The notes under the pieces: model-generated
The model's database searches: none
Told to the model about the DNA's origin: nothing
What the model saw: only the letters and a program-made list of their open reading frames with translations
Origin: Planctomycetota bacterium
GTDB taxonomy: Bacteria > Planctomycetota > J058
DNA length: 64,000 nt
Assembly: GCA_023954375.1 (NCBI GenBank)
Contig: JAMLIC010000001.1
Location: 434,001 to 498,000 of the forward strand
Direction: 5' to 3'
Part shown: piece by piece, positions 40,935-49,981 of the stretch
Layout of the letters: each line of letters starts with the position of its first letter
Numbering within the stretch: the first letter of the stretch is position 1
Made by a program: the position numbers and the translations under genes

Positions 40935-41364
40935 CGGCGACGAACGTCCCCCGGCACGTCGCGCACACCTTGCCGTCCGACTCGAGCGTGGCCTCGACGA
41001 CGGCGCGGTCGTCGGTCGCCTCGACCACGCGCGCCCGGAGCCGCACCGGCCGCGTCGACGGCGTCGGCCTTCGCAGCTTGACCGCGTAGTCGGCCGTGAC
41101 CGTGCAGGGGGGCGTCGGCGTCCCCTGCGCCTTCATCAGGTGCCACGTCGCCGCCCAGTTGCAGTGGCAGTCGAGCAGGGCGCCGATGATCCCGCCGTTG
41201 AGCATCCCGGGGAACGCCTCGTGGTGCGGCTCGGCCGTCCAGTCGCAGACGACCTCGTCGCCCTCGACGCGGCTCTTGATCCTGAGGCCCTTCGGGTTGG
41301 CCGGGCCGCAGCCGAAGCAGGCGTTGTGGGGGGCGAAGCGGTCCTGCAGGCTCTCGTCGCTCAT
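40900..41364 (-). CDS. PaaI-like hotdog thioesterase
   Basis: 154 aa from ATG 41364; ATG 41373 is an alternative. The hotdog fold is suggested by AEPHHEAFPGMLNGGIIGALLDCHCNWA (central helix), then TVTADYAVKLRRPTP and VVEATLESDGKVCATCRGTF. An N-terminal CFGCG is common in this family. It probably hydrolyses an acyl-CoA. The 3' end overlaps the convergent DUF4392 gene. It stands alone on the minus strand. Confidence 0.82.
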   Translation of the reverse strand: MSDESLQDRFAPHNACFGCGPANPKGLRIKSRVEGDEVVCDWTAEPHHEAFPGMLNGGIIGALLDCHCNWAATWHLMKAQGTPTPPCTVTADYAVKLRRPTPSTRPVRLRARVVEATDDRAVVEATLESDGKVCATCRGTFVAVKPGHPAYHRW

Positions 41365-41482
41365 GACCCGCATCTAACACCACGGGCCGGACGGCTGCGC
41401 ACGCGGTGCGCAGGCCTCGTCACAACCCCAGGCGCCGCCGGATGGACCGGGAGTTGTTCTGTCCCCGGCGGAGGGCACGCCC

Positions 41483-41656
41483 ATGTTCGGTCTCGGCACC
41501 TGGGAGCTCCTGGTCATCCTCGTCGTCGCGCTGCTCGTCTTCGGCAAGCGCCTGCCCGAGGTCATGCGCGGCCTCGGCCGCAGCCTGAACGAGTTCAAGC
41601 GCGGGATGCACGACGTCGGGGAGGCGGTGGTGGCGGAGGAGCGGGCGAAGAGCTGA
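41483..41656 (+). CDS. tatA: Sec-independent translocase TatA
   Basis: 57 aa. The short N-terminal transmembrane helix FGLGTWELLVILVVALLVFG is followed by the FGKRLPEVMRGLGRSLNEFK amphipathic helix that defines TatA/TatE. It forms the pore-like part of the twin-arginine translocase in the inner membrane. tatB and tatC are not in this window. The start is ATG 41483. It ends immediately before an inverted repeat. Confidence 0.93.
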   Translation: MFGLGTWELLVILVVALLVFGKRLPEVMRGLGRSLNEFKRGMHDVGEAVVAEERAKS

Positions 41657-41673
41657 AGACTCACCATGGAGTG

Positions 41674-41742
41674 CACGGAGGACACGGAGGGAGGAGGACA
41701 CGAGCCTCGCTCGACCCTCGTCTTCCCTCCGTGTCCTCCGTG
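41674..41742. repeat. 'cacggagg' inverted repeat, copy 2
   Basis: Nineteen-bp arms at 41674-41692 and 41724-41742 are inverse complements. It lies between the convergent tatA and SPFH genes, so it may be a bidirectional terminator. It shares its core CACGGAGGACACGGAGG with copies 1 and 3. Confidence 0.8.
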
Positions 41743-41749
41743 GTCGTCC

Positions 41750-43492
41750 TCAACGCCCCGCCGGCGCGGCCGCCGGGGCCTTGCGCTGCTGCTGGTCCAG
41801 CAGCGCCCCCGTCGGCGGCGTGAGCCCCGTCGACCGGTCGAGGTCGGTCCAGAACGTGCCCTGGCCGGTCTGGACGAGGCGCACCTGCAGGTCGTCGGCG
41901 AGGTCCTCGGCGAAGGTGTAGCGGGCGAACGCGTCGGCGTCGCCCTTGAACGCCCCGACCTTGAGCCGGAACAGCCCCGCGCGGGCCTCGCCGAGCAGGC
42001 GGGCCACGCCGGCCTGGGCCTCGCCCAGGAGCTTGGTCCGCTGCGCATCGAGGACGGCGATCTCCTGCTGCTTCTCGGCGACGAGGCGCCGCGTGGTCGC
42101 CTCGATCTCGGCCACCTGCCGGTTGGCCTCGGCGCGCAGGCGCTGCACGAGCGCCTCGGTCTCGGCGTGGACCTCCTGCTTGCGCTGCACGATCAGCGAC
42201 CGCTCGCGCTGGAGCGCCGCCGCGCTCTTGCGGGTCTCCTCCTGCACCTTGGCCGTGCGCTCGATCTCCTGCGCCACGAACGACTCGCGGATCGGCGCCA
42301 GGAGGTTGTCGGGGATGCTGATGTGCCGGATGTAGGCCGAGTGCACGGTGACGTGCTTCTCGCGGCACTTCTCCCACAGCCGCGAGGTGAAGGCCTCCTG
42401 GATCTGGCGGCGGCCCTCGCCCAGGAGGAAGTCCTTGGCCCCGTACTTCGACCCCTCGAGGCGGCCGATCGAGCGCGACTGGGCGACGAGGACCTTGTCC
42501 TCGATCTCCTTGCGCGCGCCGAACTCGGCCATGACGAGGGCGACGTTGCGCGGGTGCAGCTCCCACTCGACCGTGGCGTCGAGGCGGATGTCGAACGCGT
42601 CGGACGAGGGGAAGGCGATCTGGTCGTGGCCGAGGAAGGAGATCTGGTTGATCCCCACCTCGACCTCGCGCACCGCCTGCGCGTAGGGGTTCAGGTAGTA
42701 GAGCCCGGGCTGGAGCACGTCGTGCCACACGCCCTTCTCGCCCGGACCGGCGAAGGGGCCGAGGAGGTCGGCCACGCCGGGCGTCTTGCGCAGGGCGTCG
42801 ACCTGGCCGCGGTCGAGCGTCCCCCAGGCGCGCCCGTGCGCGGCGAGGTCGGCCTCGTCCAGGGCGCCCCCGGCCGCCGTCACCGCGGCGCGGGCGCGCG
42901 CGGCGACCTGCGGGTCGACCGTGGCCGAGCCCACGTGCGCCGTGCCCGCGTAGGCGCCCTCGAGGACGACGAGCCACCGCGTGGGCGGCGCGCCGACGAG
43001 CGAGGTGACGAAGCCCACGTAGCCGGGCCGGATGACCGTGGCCGGCTTGACCTCGACCTTGTAGCCGTAGGGGTTCAGGCGGTGCCGCCCCGGCGGGAGG
43101 ACGGCGCGCTGGATGCCCTTCTGCCCGGGCGCGGCCAGGATCTCGCCCGGGGGCAGGTCCGTGCCCACGCGCGCGGTGACGACGCCCACCTGCCCGGGCG
43201 GGACGTCGACGACCGGATGGAGCTCGACCTCGTAGAACACCGGCACGACGAAGTGGCGCCCCTCGCCGAGGACCTGGCGCTGCGGGCCCTTCTGCCCGTC
43301 GCCGGCGAGGAGCTCGCCCGGCGGCAGGTCCTTGCCGCTCTTGCTCACGACGACGAGCATCTGCCCGGGGCCGACGTAGTGGAACACGCTGTTCCAGGCG
43401 CCGACGAGGAGGAACAGGGCGAAGGCGCCCAGGACGACGATGCCCGTGATCACGCGCTGGACGCGGGCCTTGAGCTCGGCGAGGTCGGTCAC
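41750..43492 (-). CDS. SPFH/band 7 membrane protein (second of a tandem pair)
   Basis: 580 aa from GTG 43492, which overlaps the upstream stop (GTGA). One membrane helix (ITGIVVLGAFALFLLVGAW) is near the N-terminus. Beta-rich repeats of a PGQ/PGRHRLNPYGYKVE type follow, then a band-7 domain with FDIRLDATVEWELHP and IPDNLLAPIRESFVAQEIE. A long coiled coil follows (about 440-530; RSLIVQRKQEVHAETEALVQ). It is probably an oligomeric ring or vault at the membrane, like flotillin or HflK. It is co-translated with the upstream paralogue. Confidence 0.86.
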   Translation of the reverse strand: MTDLAELKARVQRVITGIVVLGAFALFLLVGAWNSVFHYVGPGQMLVVVSKSGKDLPPGELLAGDGQKGPQRQVLGEGRHFVVPVFYEVELHPVVDVPPGQVGVVTARVGTDLPPGEILAAPGQKGIQRAVLPPGRHRLNPYGYKVEVKPATVIRPGYVGFVTSLVGAPPTRWLVVLEGAYAGTAHVGSATVDPQVAARARAAVTAAGGALDEADLAAHGRAWGTLDRGQVDALRKTPGVADLLGPFAGPGEKGVWHDVLQPGLYYLNPYAQAVREVEVGINQISFLGHDQIAFPSSDAFDIRLDATVEWELHPRNVALVMAEFGARKEIEDKVLVAQSRSIGRLEGSKYGAKDFLLGEGRRQIQEAFTSRLWEKCREKHVTVHSAYIRHISIPDNLLAPIRESFVAQEIERTAKVQEETRKSAAALQRERSLIVQRKQEVHAETEALVQRLRAEANRQVAEIEATTRRLVAEKQQEIAVLDAQRTKLLGEAQAGVARLLGEARAGLFRLKVGAFKGDADAFARYTFAEDLADDLQVRLVQTGQGTFWTDLDRSTGLTPPTGALLDQQQRKAPAAAPAGR

Positions 43493-45063
43493 CGGCGCTC
43501 CTCCTTCTTCGTCGGCTGCAGGAGCTCCTTGAAGATCGCGCCGAACGGCCCATCGGGGTCGGCGAACACGGTGCGCACGCGGGGGGCGACCTTGCGGGCG
43601 AAGGTGTAGGCGGCGAAGCCCGACGGGGTCGCGAACGCCTCGACGCTCGCCCGGAGCGCCTCCGCCTCGGCGATGTTCTGCGCGGCGACGACGTCGGCCT
43701 CGGCCTTGCCGCGGGCGAGGATCGCCCCGGCCTGCAGCTCGGCCGCCGTCAGGTCGGCCTGCGCCACGGCCAGGAGCTGCTCCTGCTCGATCACCGCCAC
43801 GCGCTGGGCGCCCGCGGCGGCGATGCGCCGCTTCTCCTTCTCGGTCTCCGACTCGACCTTCACCTGCTCCTGCTGCACGAGCTCGGTCTCGCGGGCGAGG
43901 CTCTGCTCGGCGCGGGCCTGCTGCAGCTGGACGTTGTTGCGCGCCAGCTCCTCGCGCGCGACCTCGCGGTCGCGGATCGGGCGGGCGATCTGCTGGGGCG
44001 GGACGATGTCGTTGACGAGCACGCTGCGGATGACGATCCCCTGGTCCTCGCAGGCGGCCTTGAGCGACTGGAAGATCGAGCTCTGGAAGACCGTGCGCGA
44101 CTCGCCGGCGATGTAGTTCGCCGCCGGGTACTTCGACCCGCCGATGCGCGCGTTGCCGCGCAGGGCCGGGATGAGCGTCTTGTGGAGGATCTCGGCCATG
44201 GGGCTCTCGCCCTGGCCGACGCCGATGCGCACGAGGACCTCGGGGGCGCGCGCCTCGTCGATCGACCACTCGACGGTCAGCTTCACCTCGATCTCGAAGC
44301 CGTCGCTCGAGGGGAAGACGAGGGCGTTCCTCCGCTCGTCGTCGGCGGTCTGCGAGTCCTCGGGCTTGGCGTGCGGGTCGGCCGAGAGCTCGAGGCGCTG
44401 CGAGCGCACGTCGACCGGGTAGACCTGCACCGCGTAGGGGTTCAGGTAGTAGGTGCCCGGCTTGAGGACGTCGCGCTGCACGCCCCGCTCGCCCGGGGCG
44501 ACGAGGTAGGCGTTCTTCTCCGTCGGCTCGGGGCCGACGAGGTTGCACACGACGCCGACGAAGCCGGCCTGGATCGTGACGGCGTCGTGGAGCTCGACCT
44601 GGTAGGCCCACGGGTTGATCCGGTCGTGGGAGCCGGGCGCCAGGATCTCGGCCACGATCCCCTTGCGCGGGGCGCCCTCGAGCGGGACGAGGAGCCCCTC
44701 GGTCGTCGTGGTGTCGGGGTCCTGGCCGAACAGGCGCGTGAGGACCCCGACCTTCCCCGGCGGGACCTCGACGATCGGCACGACCTCCGTCTCCCACAGG
44801 AGCGGGTTGAGGAAGTGGCGCCCGGGCCGGAGCGTCTCCAGCTGGATCCCCTTCTGCCCCTCGCGGGTCGCCATGATCTCGCCGTCGCTCAGGTCCTCGC
44901 CCGTCTTGGCGATCAGGACCGCGAGGTGCCCGGGCGGGACCTCGAGCCGGCAGAAGAACCACTGGAAGACCCCGTAGCCCGGGAGACCCAGGAGAAGCAG
45001 GGCGATCACCAGGGGCGCCCAGCTCCCCCCGCGCCCGCCGCCGCTCGGACCGGTCTCGGACAT
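43489..45063 (-). CDS. SPFH/band 7 membrane protein (first of a tandem pair)
   Basis: 524 aa, ATG 45063, after a strong GGAGGG ribosome site. It has a single membrane helix at residues 15-37. A chain of beta modules (PPGHLAVLI, RPGRHFLNPLLWETE, PGSHDRINPWAYQVE, PGTYYLNPYAVQVYP) leads to a band-7 domain and an alanine/glutamate-rich coiled coil (about 400-480). It shares the layout and motifs of the following gene and is probably a duplication product. The pair probably form a hetero-oligomeric membrane scaffold. It stands in the same window as the SPFH/propeller protein of the Vps4-like operon. Confidence 0.87.
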   Translation of the reverse strand: MSETGPSGGGRGGSWAPLVIALLLLGLPGYGVFQWFFCRLEVPPGHLAVLIAKTGEDLSDGEIMATREGQKGIQLETLRPGRHFLNPLLWETEVVPIVEVPPGKVGVLTRLFGQDPDTTTTEGLLVPLEGAPRKGIVAEILAPGSHDRINPWAYQVELHDAVTIQAGFVGVVCNLVGPEPTEKNAYLVAPGERGVQRDVLKPGTYYLNPYAVQVYPVDVRSQRLELSADPHAKPEDSQTADDERRNALVFPSSDGFEIEVKLTVEWSIDEARAPEVLVRIGVGQGESPMAEILHKTLIPALRGNARIGGSKYPAANYIAGESRTVFQSSIFQSLKAACEDQGIVIRSVLVNDIVPPQQIARPIRDREVAREELARNNVQLQQARAEQSLARETELVQQEQVKVESETEKEKRRIAAAGAQRVAVIEQEQLLAVAQADLTAAELQAGAILARGKAEADVVAAQNIAEAEALRASVEAFATPSGFAAYTFARKVAPRVRTVFADPDGPFGAIFKELLQPTKKEERR

Positions 45064-45183
45064 GACCCCTCCCTCCGCGAGTGGCGTGACGTTAAGGGCG
45101 CGGCGCGGCGAGCGCAACCGCGCGCGTGGCGCTCGCGTCAGGCCAGGCGGCACCCGCAGCCCTGGCGCTGCGCCGACGTGTCG

Positions 45184-47607
45184 CTACTTGCCCCGGAGCC
45201 GCCGCTGGAGCGCCCGGACCTCCTCGAGCCGGCGGCCGTGCAGGGGGCGCGCCTCGTCCTCGAAGAGCGCCCGGTAGAGGCGGCGCGCCTCGCGCAGGTC
45301 GCCGCGCGCCTCCTCGTCGTGGCCGCCGGCCGCCAGCCAGGCGCGCGCCCGCAGGAGCAGGGCCAGGGGGAGGTGCTGCTGGGCCTCGTAGCGGCCCTCG
45401 CCGCCGCCGTCGACGAGCTCGCGCGACAGGTCGACCGCCCGGGTGAACTCGTCGGCGGCGAGGAGCGGGTGGCCGATCTCCAGCAGGGCCTCGCCGCGGA
45501 GCCGGAAGAGCTGCGTGCGCACGACCGAGCTCGCGGCGACCTCCTCGTCGTCGGCCTCGTCGGCGCCGTCGTCGTCGTCGTCGTCGTCGTCCTGCGCGAG
45601 GAGGCCGTCGGCGCGCTGGATCTCGCCGAGCGCCTGGCGCGGCTCGCCCACCCGCGTGAGGCTGGCGGCCAGGTTCAGGAGCGCCTGGGCCAGCTCGCCC
45701 TGGTGGTCGTCCTCGTCGTCCTCGGCGTCCTCGGCGCCCCCGGCGCCCCCGGCGCCCTCGGTGCCCTGGGGGCCCTCGGCGTCCTCGCCATCCGTGGGCG
45801 CCGCGCCGTTCGTCGAGAAGAGCGCCACGCAGGTGCGCAGGAGGGGGAGCGACTCCGACGGCCGGCCGCGCTCCGTGAGCATCGCCGCCTTGGCGCCGAG
45901 GATCGACGCGCGCACGTGGGGGTTGTCGGGGAGCAGCTCGCACAGCCCGAGCGCCTGGTCGTAGCAGGTGGCGGCCTCGTCCACGTCGTCGAGGTGGTCG
46001 ACCAGCACCTCGCCGGCGAGCACGCAGGCGTTCATCACCAGCTCGATGAGCGCGCGCCCCGCCTCGCTCTCGCGCTCCTCGCGCAGGGCCACCTCGAGCA
46101 GCCGGCTGACGTCGGCGCGCAGGCGCGCCACGCCGCCCTCGGGGTCGCCGGCGTTGACGTGGGCGATCGCCCGGAACAGGAACAGCTCGCCCGTGCGGGC
46201 CAGCGACGGCGCCGTGGGGTGGCGCAGGGCCGCCTCGACGGCCTCGTCGGCGCGGCGCCGCGAGGCCAGCCACAGGTCGCAGGCTGCCAGCGCGTGCGCG
46301 TGCGCGTTGAGCGCCAGCGGCAGGAGCCCGAGCACGGCCGGGTGGTCGGGGGCCTCGAGGCCCATGAGGTCGTCGACGGCGCAGGCGTAGGAGCGGCGGG
46401 CCACGTGCGGCTGGCCGAGCCGCAGGAGGACGTCCCCGTCCTGGAGGTAGGTGCGCACGAGCTCGACGCGGTCGACCTCGGCGCCGAGGTCGCGCGCGAG
46501 GTCCTCGAGGATGTGCGCGCGCCGGCGCAGGACCTCGTGGGCCTCCGGCGGCTCGAGGCAGCTCGCCTGGACCTCGAGCAGGTGGCAGAGGAGGCGGAGC
46601 GAGCGCGCCGGGAGGCGCGCGAACTCCTCGAGGAGGAGCACCCCGCGGGTCGCCAGCTGCCCCCGCTCCTCCTCGGAGTCGGCGCGGTGCGCCTGCGAGA
46701 GGAGCGCGTCGGCGAGGTCGTGGCACGCGTCCGGGTCGCGCGGGTCGAGCCGCTCCTGCAGCCGCTCGACCAGGCGCGCGCCGAGGTCGCTCGCCTCCTG
46801 CGCGCGGCCGGCCATCTCCAGCGTGGCGGCGCGCTGCATGAGCGCCCAGTCCTCGTCGGGCGGCCGCCCCTCGAGCAGCGCCAAGGCGTCCTCGAAGCGG
46901 CCCGCGTTGGCGAGCACCTCCGCCCGGGTGGAGACGAGCATCTGCACCTCGGTCGCGGGCAAGGCGTCCGCCGGCGCCTGGTCCTGGCCCAGCAGGGCCT
47001 CGGCGCGGTCGAGCTCGGCGAGCCCCTCCTCCGGCGAGGCCTGGGCGAGGGCCACGGCCAGCTCGCGTCGCGCGCGGACCTCGAACAGCCGCCGGGCGGC
47101 GGGGTCCGGGAGGGCCGCGGCGCGCGCCGCCGCGCGCGCGAGCGGCTCGCGCGCCCCTTCCGCCTCGCCGGCGAGGTTCATGAGCCGCCCGCGCAGGACG
47201 AGCAGCTCGACCTGCTGCTGCGCCAGGTCCGGGTCGAGCCCGGCCTCCCCCGCCGAGTCCTCGGCCTCGGCGAGGAGGGCGAGCGCGCGCCCCGCGTCCT
47301 CCTGCGCCGCCGGGTGCCGCTCCTCGTGCCGGAGCGCGAGGCGCGCGCGCCGGGCCAGCGCGCGCACGAGCGCGGCGCGCACGCTCGCCGGGTCCAGCGC
47401 GACCTCGTCGCCCTCGAGCAGGTCGACGAGCTCGTCGAGCTGCGCGAAGGCCTCGTCGTCCTCGGCGAGGTCCACCAGCGCCTCGGCCCGGGCCCCGTAT
47501 GCCCGGACCAGCTCCGCGCCGGGCGGGCCCTGCCGCTCGAGGCGGGCGATCCTGCGCTCGATGCGCCGGAGGCGCTGGTCTGGCCGGAGGGGACGGCGGA
47601 GGGACAC
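45184..47607 (-). CDS. Large TPR-repeat protein
   Basis: 807 aa from GTG 47607. The longer frame to 47820 would encode the GGGAGC microsatellite as an Ala-Pro run and is rejected. The chain is almost all alpha-helical TPR-like pairs (ARAEALVDLAEDDEAFAQLDE; SYACAVDDLMGL; ALLLRARAWLAAGGHDEEA). A poly-Asp tract (LAQDDDDDDDDG) and acidic linkers interrupt it near residue 650-690. There is no signal, kinase or enzymatic motif. TPR arrays scaffold protein complexes; the partner is unknown. It lies about 120 bp downstream of the SPFH pair's start region. Confidence 0.75.
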   Translation of the reverse strand: MSLRRPLRPDQRLRRIERRIARLERQGPPGAELVRAYGARAEALVDLAEDDEAFAQLDELVDLLEGDEVALDPASVRAALVRALARRARLALRHEERHPAAQEDAGRALALLAEAEDSAGEAGLDPDLAQQQVELLVLRGRLMNLAGEAEGAREPLARAAARAAALPDPAARRLFEVRARRELAVALAQASPEEGLAELDRAEALLGQDQAPADALPATEVQMLVSTRAEVLANAGRFEDALALLEGRPPDEDWALMQRAATLEMAGRAQEASDLGARLVERLQERLDPRDPDACHDLADALLSQAHRADSEEERGQLATRGVLLLEEFARLPARSLRLLCHLLEVQASCLEPPEAHEVLRRRAHILEDLARDLGAEVDRVELVRTYLQDGDVLLRLGQPHVARRSYACAVDDLMGLEAPDHPAVLGLLPLALNAHAHALAACDLWLASRRRADEAVEAALRHPTAPSLARTGELFLFRAIAHVNAGDPEGGVARLRADVSRLLEVALREERESEAGRALIELVMNACVLAGEVLVDHLDDVDEAATCYDQALGLCELLPDNPHVRASILGAKAAMLTERGRPSESLPLLRTCVALFSTNGAAPTDGEDAEGPQGTEGAGGAGGAEDAEDDEDDHQGELAQALLNLAASLTRVGEPRQALGEIQRADGLLAQDDDDDDDDGADEADDEEVAASSVVRTQLFRLRGEALLEIGHPLLAADEFTRAVDLSRELVDGGGEGRYEAQQHLPLALLLRARAWLAAGGHDEEARGDLREARRLYRALFEDEARPLHGRRLEEVRALQRRLRGK

Positions 47608-47707
47608 GCTCGAGGGGCTCGCCTTGCTGGGGGTCCGGAGGGCCAGCAAGGTCGCATATCGGCGGCCGAGGGCAACCCCCGCCGGGTCGGGGTCGCCGGG
47701 GTGGGTG

Positions 47708-47770
47708 GCGGGAGCGGGAGCGGGAGCGGGAGCGGGAGCGGGAGCGGGAGCGGGAGCGGGAGCGGGAGCG
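47708..47770. repeat. (GGGAGC)n microsatellite, about 10 units
   Basis: Uninterrupted hexamer repeats upstream of the TPR gene, in the 430-bp non-coding gap 47608-48037. They may affect expression by length change. Confidence 0.9.
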
Positions 47771-47813
47771 GCCGACGCGCTCAGCACCCCGACGCGGCCC
47801 GCCGGACTGCGCG

Positions 47814-48008
47814 CGAGCACACCGCACCGGGCGTTCGCAGCCAGAGCCTCAGCCGAGGCGAACGAGGCCGAGGCGATGCCGCGCGAAGGCGAGGGAAGGC
47901 GGCCTCCTGGCCGCCGACCGAGCCTGAGCGGTCAGGGTGTCGCGCGCAGCGCGACACCCTGACGGACGGCAGCGCCCGGCATCGTTCGCCGCAGGCGCGA
48001 TCACACCG
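47814..48008 (+). repeat. Dispersed element copy B, intact (no intron)
   Basis: About 195 bp. It contains a GGCGGCC-TCCT-GGCCGCC hairpin and, 15 bp later, a perfect 13-bp-arm hairpin (TCAGGGTGTCGCG and its complement with loop CGCAG). It ends in GCGATCACACCG, and further copies of that 12-mer lie at 48011-48022 and 48033-48044. The orientation is opposite to copy A, which is broken by the group II intron. The element runs into the stop codon of the pcp gene, as copy A runs into the stop of the DUF1444-like gene. Confidence 0.82.
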
Positions 48009-48037
48009 GCGCGATCACACCGGCGCCGCAGGCGCGA

Positions 48038-48628
48038 TCACACCGTGGTGGCTTCGACGCGCTGCGCCACGAGCCTGCGCGCGGTGACCTCGGCGGCCAG
48101 GCGCGCGGCCTTCAGCACGTCCTCGAGCCGGGCGGCGGCGGGGACGTGCACGAAACCCGCGGGCGAGACGCGGCGGGCGGTCCAGTAGGCGACGGCGTTG
48201 CACAGGTACCGGCCGGCGTCCTCGGACAGCTCGACGGGAAGGCCGGCCTGCTCGAAGGCCTGCTTGATCGCCGCGACGGGGAGCGACGAGAAGACCATCG
48301 CGGGCGCGCCGTCCTCGACCGCAGCGTCCTGCACCAGCTGCCCGTCGACGTCGGGGAGCGCGTAGTGGCGCTCGTTCTTCGCCGAGAGCTCGAGCCTGAA
48401 GCCGGCCTCGTCGTGGATCCCGAGCGAGATCACCGCCAGCGGGCGCTCGGACTCGAGCGCCTCCTCGAGCGCCGCGACCGCGCGCTCGAACTGCACCGGC
48501 AGGCACAGCGCCCGGAGCGCGAAGCCCTCGACCTCCGCGCCGTCGAGGCGTCGAACGGCCTCCTCGGACACGTTGCGCTCATGGCGGCCGAACGGCCCGA
48601 ACCCGGTGAGGAGGATGGTCTCGAGCAT
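48038..48628 (-). CDS. pcp: Pyroglutamyl peptidase I
   Basis: 196 aa, ATG 48628. LLTGFGPFGRHERN is the N-terminal signature of peptidase family C15. The catalytic Cys lies in GRYLCNAVAYW and the catalytic His in GFVHVP. The Glu-containing LGIHDEAGFRLE and AKNERHYALPD complete the site. It removes N-terminal pyroglutamate from peptides in the cytoplasm. The stop codon lies inside a copy of the GTGTGATCGC motif of the dispersed element. Confidence 0.88.
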   Translation of the reverse strand: MLETILLTGFGPFGRHERNVSEEAVRRLDGAEVEGFALRALCLPVQFERAVAALEEALESERPLAVISLGIHDEAGFRLELSAKNERHYALPDVDGQLVQDAAVEDGAPAMVFSSLPVAAIKQAFEQAGLPVELSEDAGRYLCNAVAYWTARRVSPAGFVHVPAAARLEDVLKAARLAAEVTARRLVAQRVEATTV

Positions 48629-48865
48629 GGCTCCTCCGCTCGCTCTGGCGGGGGCGCGCGCCGGACCGGCGGTGCACCCCTCGGTCGCTGCCCGGCCGTT
48701 CGCGCGCGGCCGCGGCGCCCGCCAACACGTGGCCCCCTCGACGGGCAGCACATCATAACGCGACCCGGGTCCGCCCGCGAGAACCTCTCGCCGTGGTGGA
48801 GCCCGGGCCACGCCACCGGATGACGCGCCGCGTCCCACGGACGCGGCGCGCAGCCGCAAAAGCTT

Positions 48866-49324
48866 CTAGCGCTTCGAGTACTGGTAGGACCGGCGCGCGC
48901 CCGCCTGGCCGGGCTTCTTGCGCTCGACCTCGCGCGCGTCGCGCGTCAGGTAGCCGGCGTCCTTGAGCGCCTGGTAGTGCTGCGGCTCGGCCTTGGCCAG
49001 CGCGCGGGCCACGCCCAGGCGGATGGCGCCGGCCTGGCCGGCCTGGCCGCCGCCCGACACGTTCACCAGCAGGTCGTACTTCTGGCGGGTCCCGGTGAGG
49101 CGCAGGGGCGAGATCGAGTGGATCTGGTCCTGCTCACGGCCGAAGTGCTCCTCGAGCGAGCGCTTCTTGTTGATGATCACCTGGCCGTTGCCCGGCTTGA
49201 GGCGCACGCGGGCCACGGCGGCCTTGCGCCGGCCGGTGCCCCAGTGGGCGCCGTGGATCGGCTTCGCGGGGGCGGGCGCCTCGACGGCGGCGGGGGTCGG
49301 GGTCGTCTCGGGGGTCTCGGTCAC
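48866..49324 (-). CDS. rpsI: 30S ribosomal protein S9
   Basis: 152 aa from GTG 49324, 5 nt after the L13 stop. It has [20 protein letters not shown] and the C-terminal [11 protein letters not shown] that reaches the P site. The N-terminal 25 residues are an Ala/Pro/Thr extension. It is co-transcribed with rplM in the usual bacterial order. Confidence 0.96.
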   Translation of the reverse strand: MTETPETTPTPAAVEAPAPAKPIHGAHWGTGRRKAAVARVRLKPGNGQVIINKKRSLEEHFGREQDQIHSISPLRLTGTRQKYDLLVNVSGGGQAGQAGAIRLGVARALAKAEPQHYQALKDAGYLTRDAREVERKKPGQAGARRSYQYSKR

Positions 49325-49329
49325 GGCTC

Positions 49330-49791
49330 TCAGCCTCGGCTCTTCGCCAGCTCGACGGTCTTCGGCTGCTGGGCCTGGTGGGGGTGCTCCGCCCCCTTGT
49401 AGGCCTTCAGCTTGCCGATCAGCTGCTTGCCCAGGATCCCCTTGGGGAGCATGCGCTGGACGGCGAGCTTCACGATCCTGGCCGGGTCGCGCTGCACGAG
49501 CTCCCTGAACGTCAGGGTCTTCAGGCCGCTGCGATAGCCAGTGTAGTACTGGTAGTCCTTCTGCTCCGCCTTGCGCCCGGTGACCCGGATCTTGTCGGCG
49601 TTGAGGACGATGACGAAGTCGCCCGTGTCCAGGTGGGGCGTGTAGCCCGGCTTGTGCTTGCCCTGGATGATGCGGGCCACCTGGGCGGCGAGGCGGCCGA
49701 GCACCTGGTCGGTGGCGTCGACGACGACCCACTCACGACCCGCCTGGGCGTCGGCCTGCTTCGCCATGTAGGACTTCATGGCCTTCTTCAT
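49330..49791 (-). CDS. rplM: 50S ribosomal protein L13
   Basis: 153 aa from ATG 49791. It has [17 protein letters not shown], then [16 protein letters not shown] and the C-terminal [12 protein letters not shown] block. All are typical of L13. It is the first gene of the rplM-rpsI operon. A promoter with consensus spacing lies about 50-80 bp upstream. Confidence 0.96.
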   Translation of the reverse strand: MKKAMKSYMAKQADAQAGREWVVVDATDQVLGRLAAQVARIIQGKHKPGYTPHLDTGDFVIVLNADKIRVTGRKAEQKDYQYYTGYRSGLKTLTFRELVQRDPARIVKLAVQRMLPKGILGKQLIGKLKAYKGAEHPHQAQQPKTVELAKSRG

Positions 49792-49842
49792 GTGATCGCG
49801 CTCGAACGTGTTGGTGGCGTCGCCGGGGCGACGAAGCGCCAG

Positions 49843-49871
49843 AATGTAATGTCGGTCGTGGATGGAGTCAA
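49843..49871 (-). promoter_or_regulatory. Promoter of rplM-rpsI
   Basis: On the minus strand, -35 TTGACT (49866-49871) and -10 TACATT (49843-49848) are separated by 17 bp. Transcription would start near 49836, leaving a leader of about 45 nt to the rplM ATG. Confidence 0.7.
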
Positions 49872-49981
49872 GCGATCCGTGCGCCGCGGGCGACGCGCCG
49901 GCCGGGTCGACGGCCGGCGCCCCGGGAGGCGCCGGCCTCCGGCGGGCGGCGAACCGCCCGCCGGCTCGAAGCCCTCCCGGG

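Noticed and set aside
41750..44962. 1,070-aa open frame covering both SPFH genes
   Set aside because: Its first part reads the upstream SPFH gene out of frame; the true second gene starts at GTG 43492.
47607..47820. Extended start of the TPR protein through the GGGAGC repeat
   Set aside because: It would give an Ala-Pro run and a leader unlike any TPR protein; GTG 47607 gives a clean start.
47814..48008. Integron attC site
   Set aside because: It has hairpins and sits at a gene end, but no RYYYAAC/GTTRRRY core sites or integrase gene were found.
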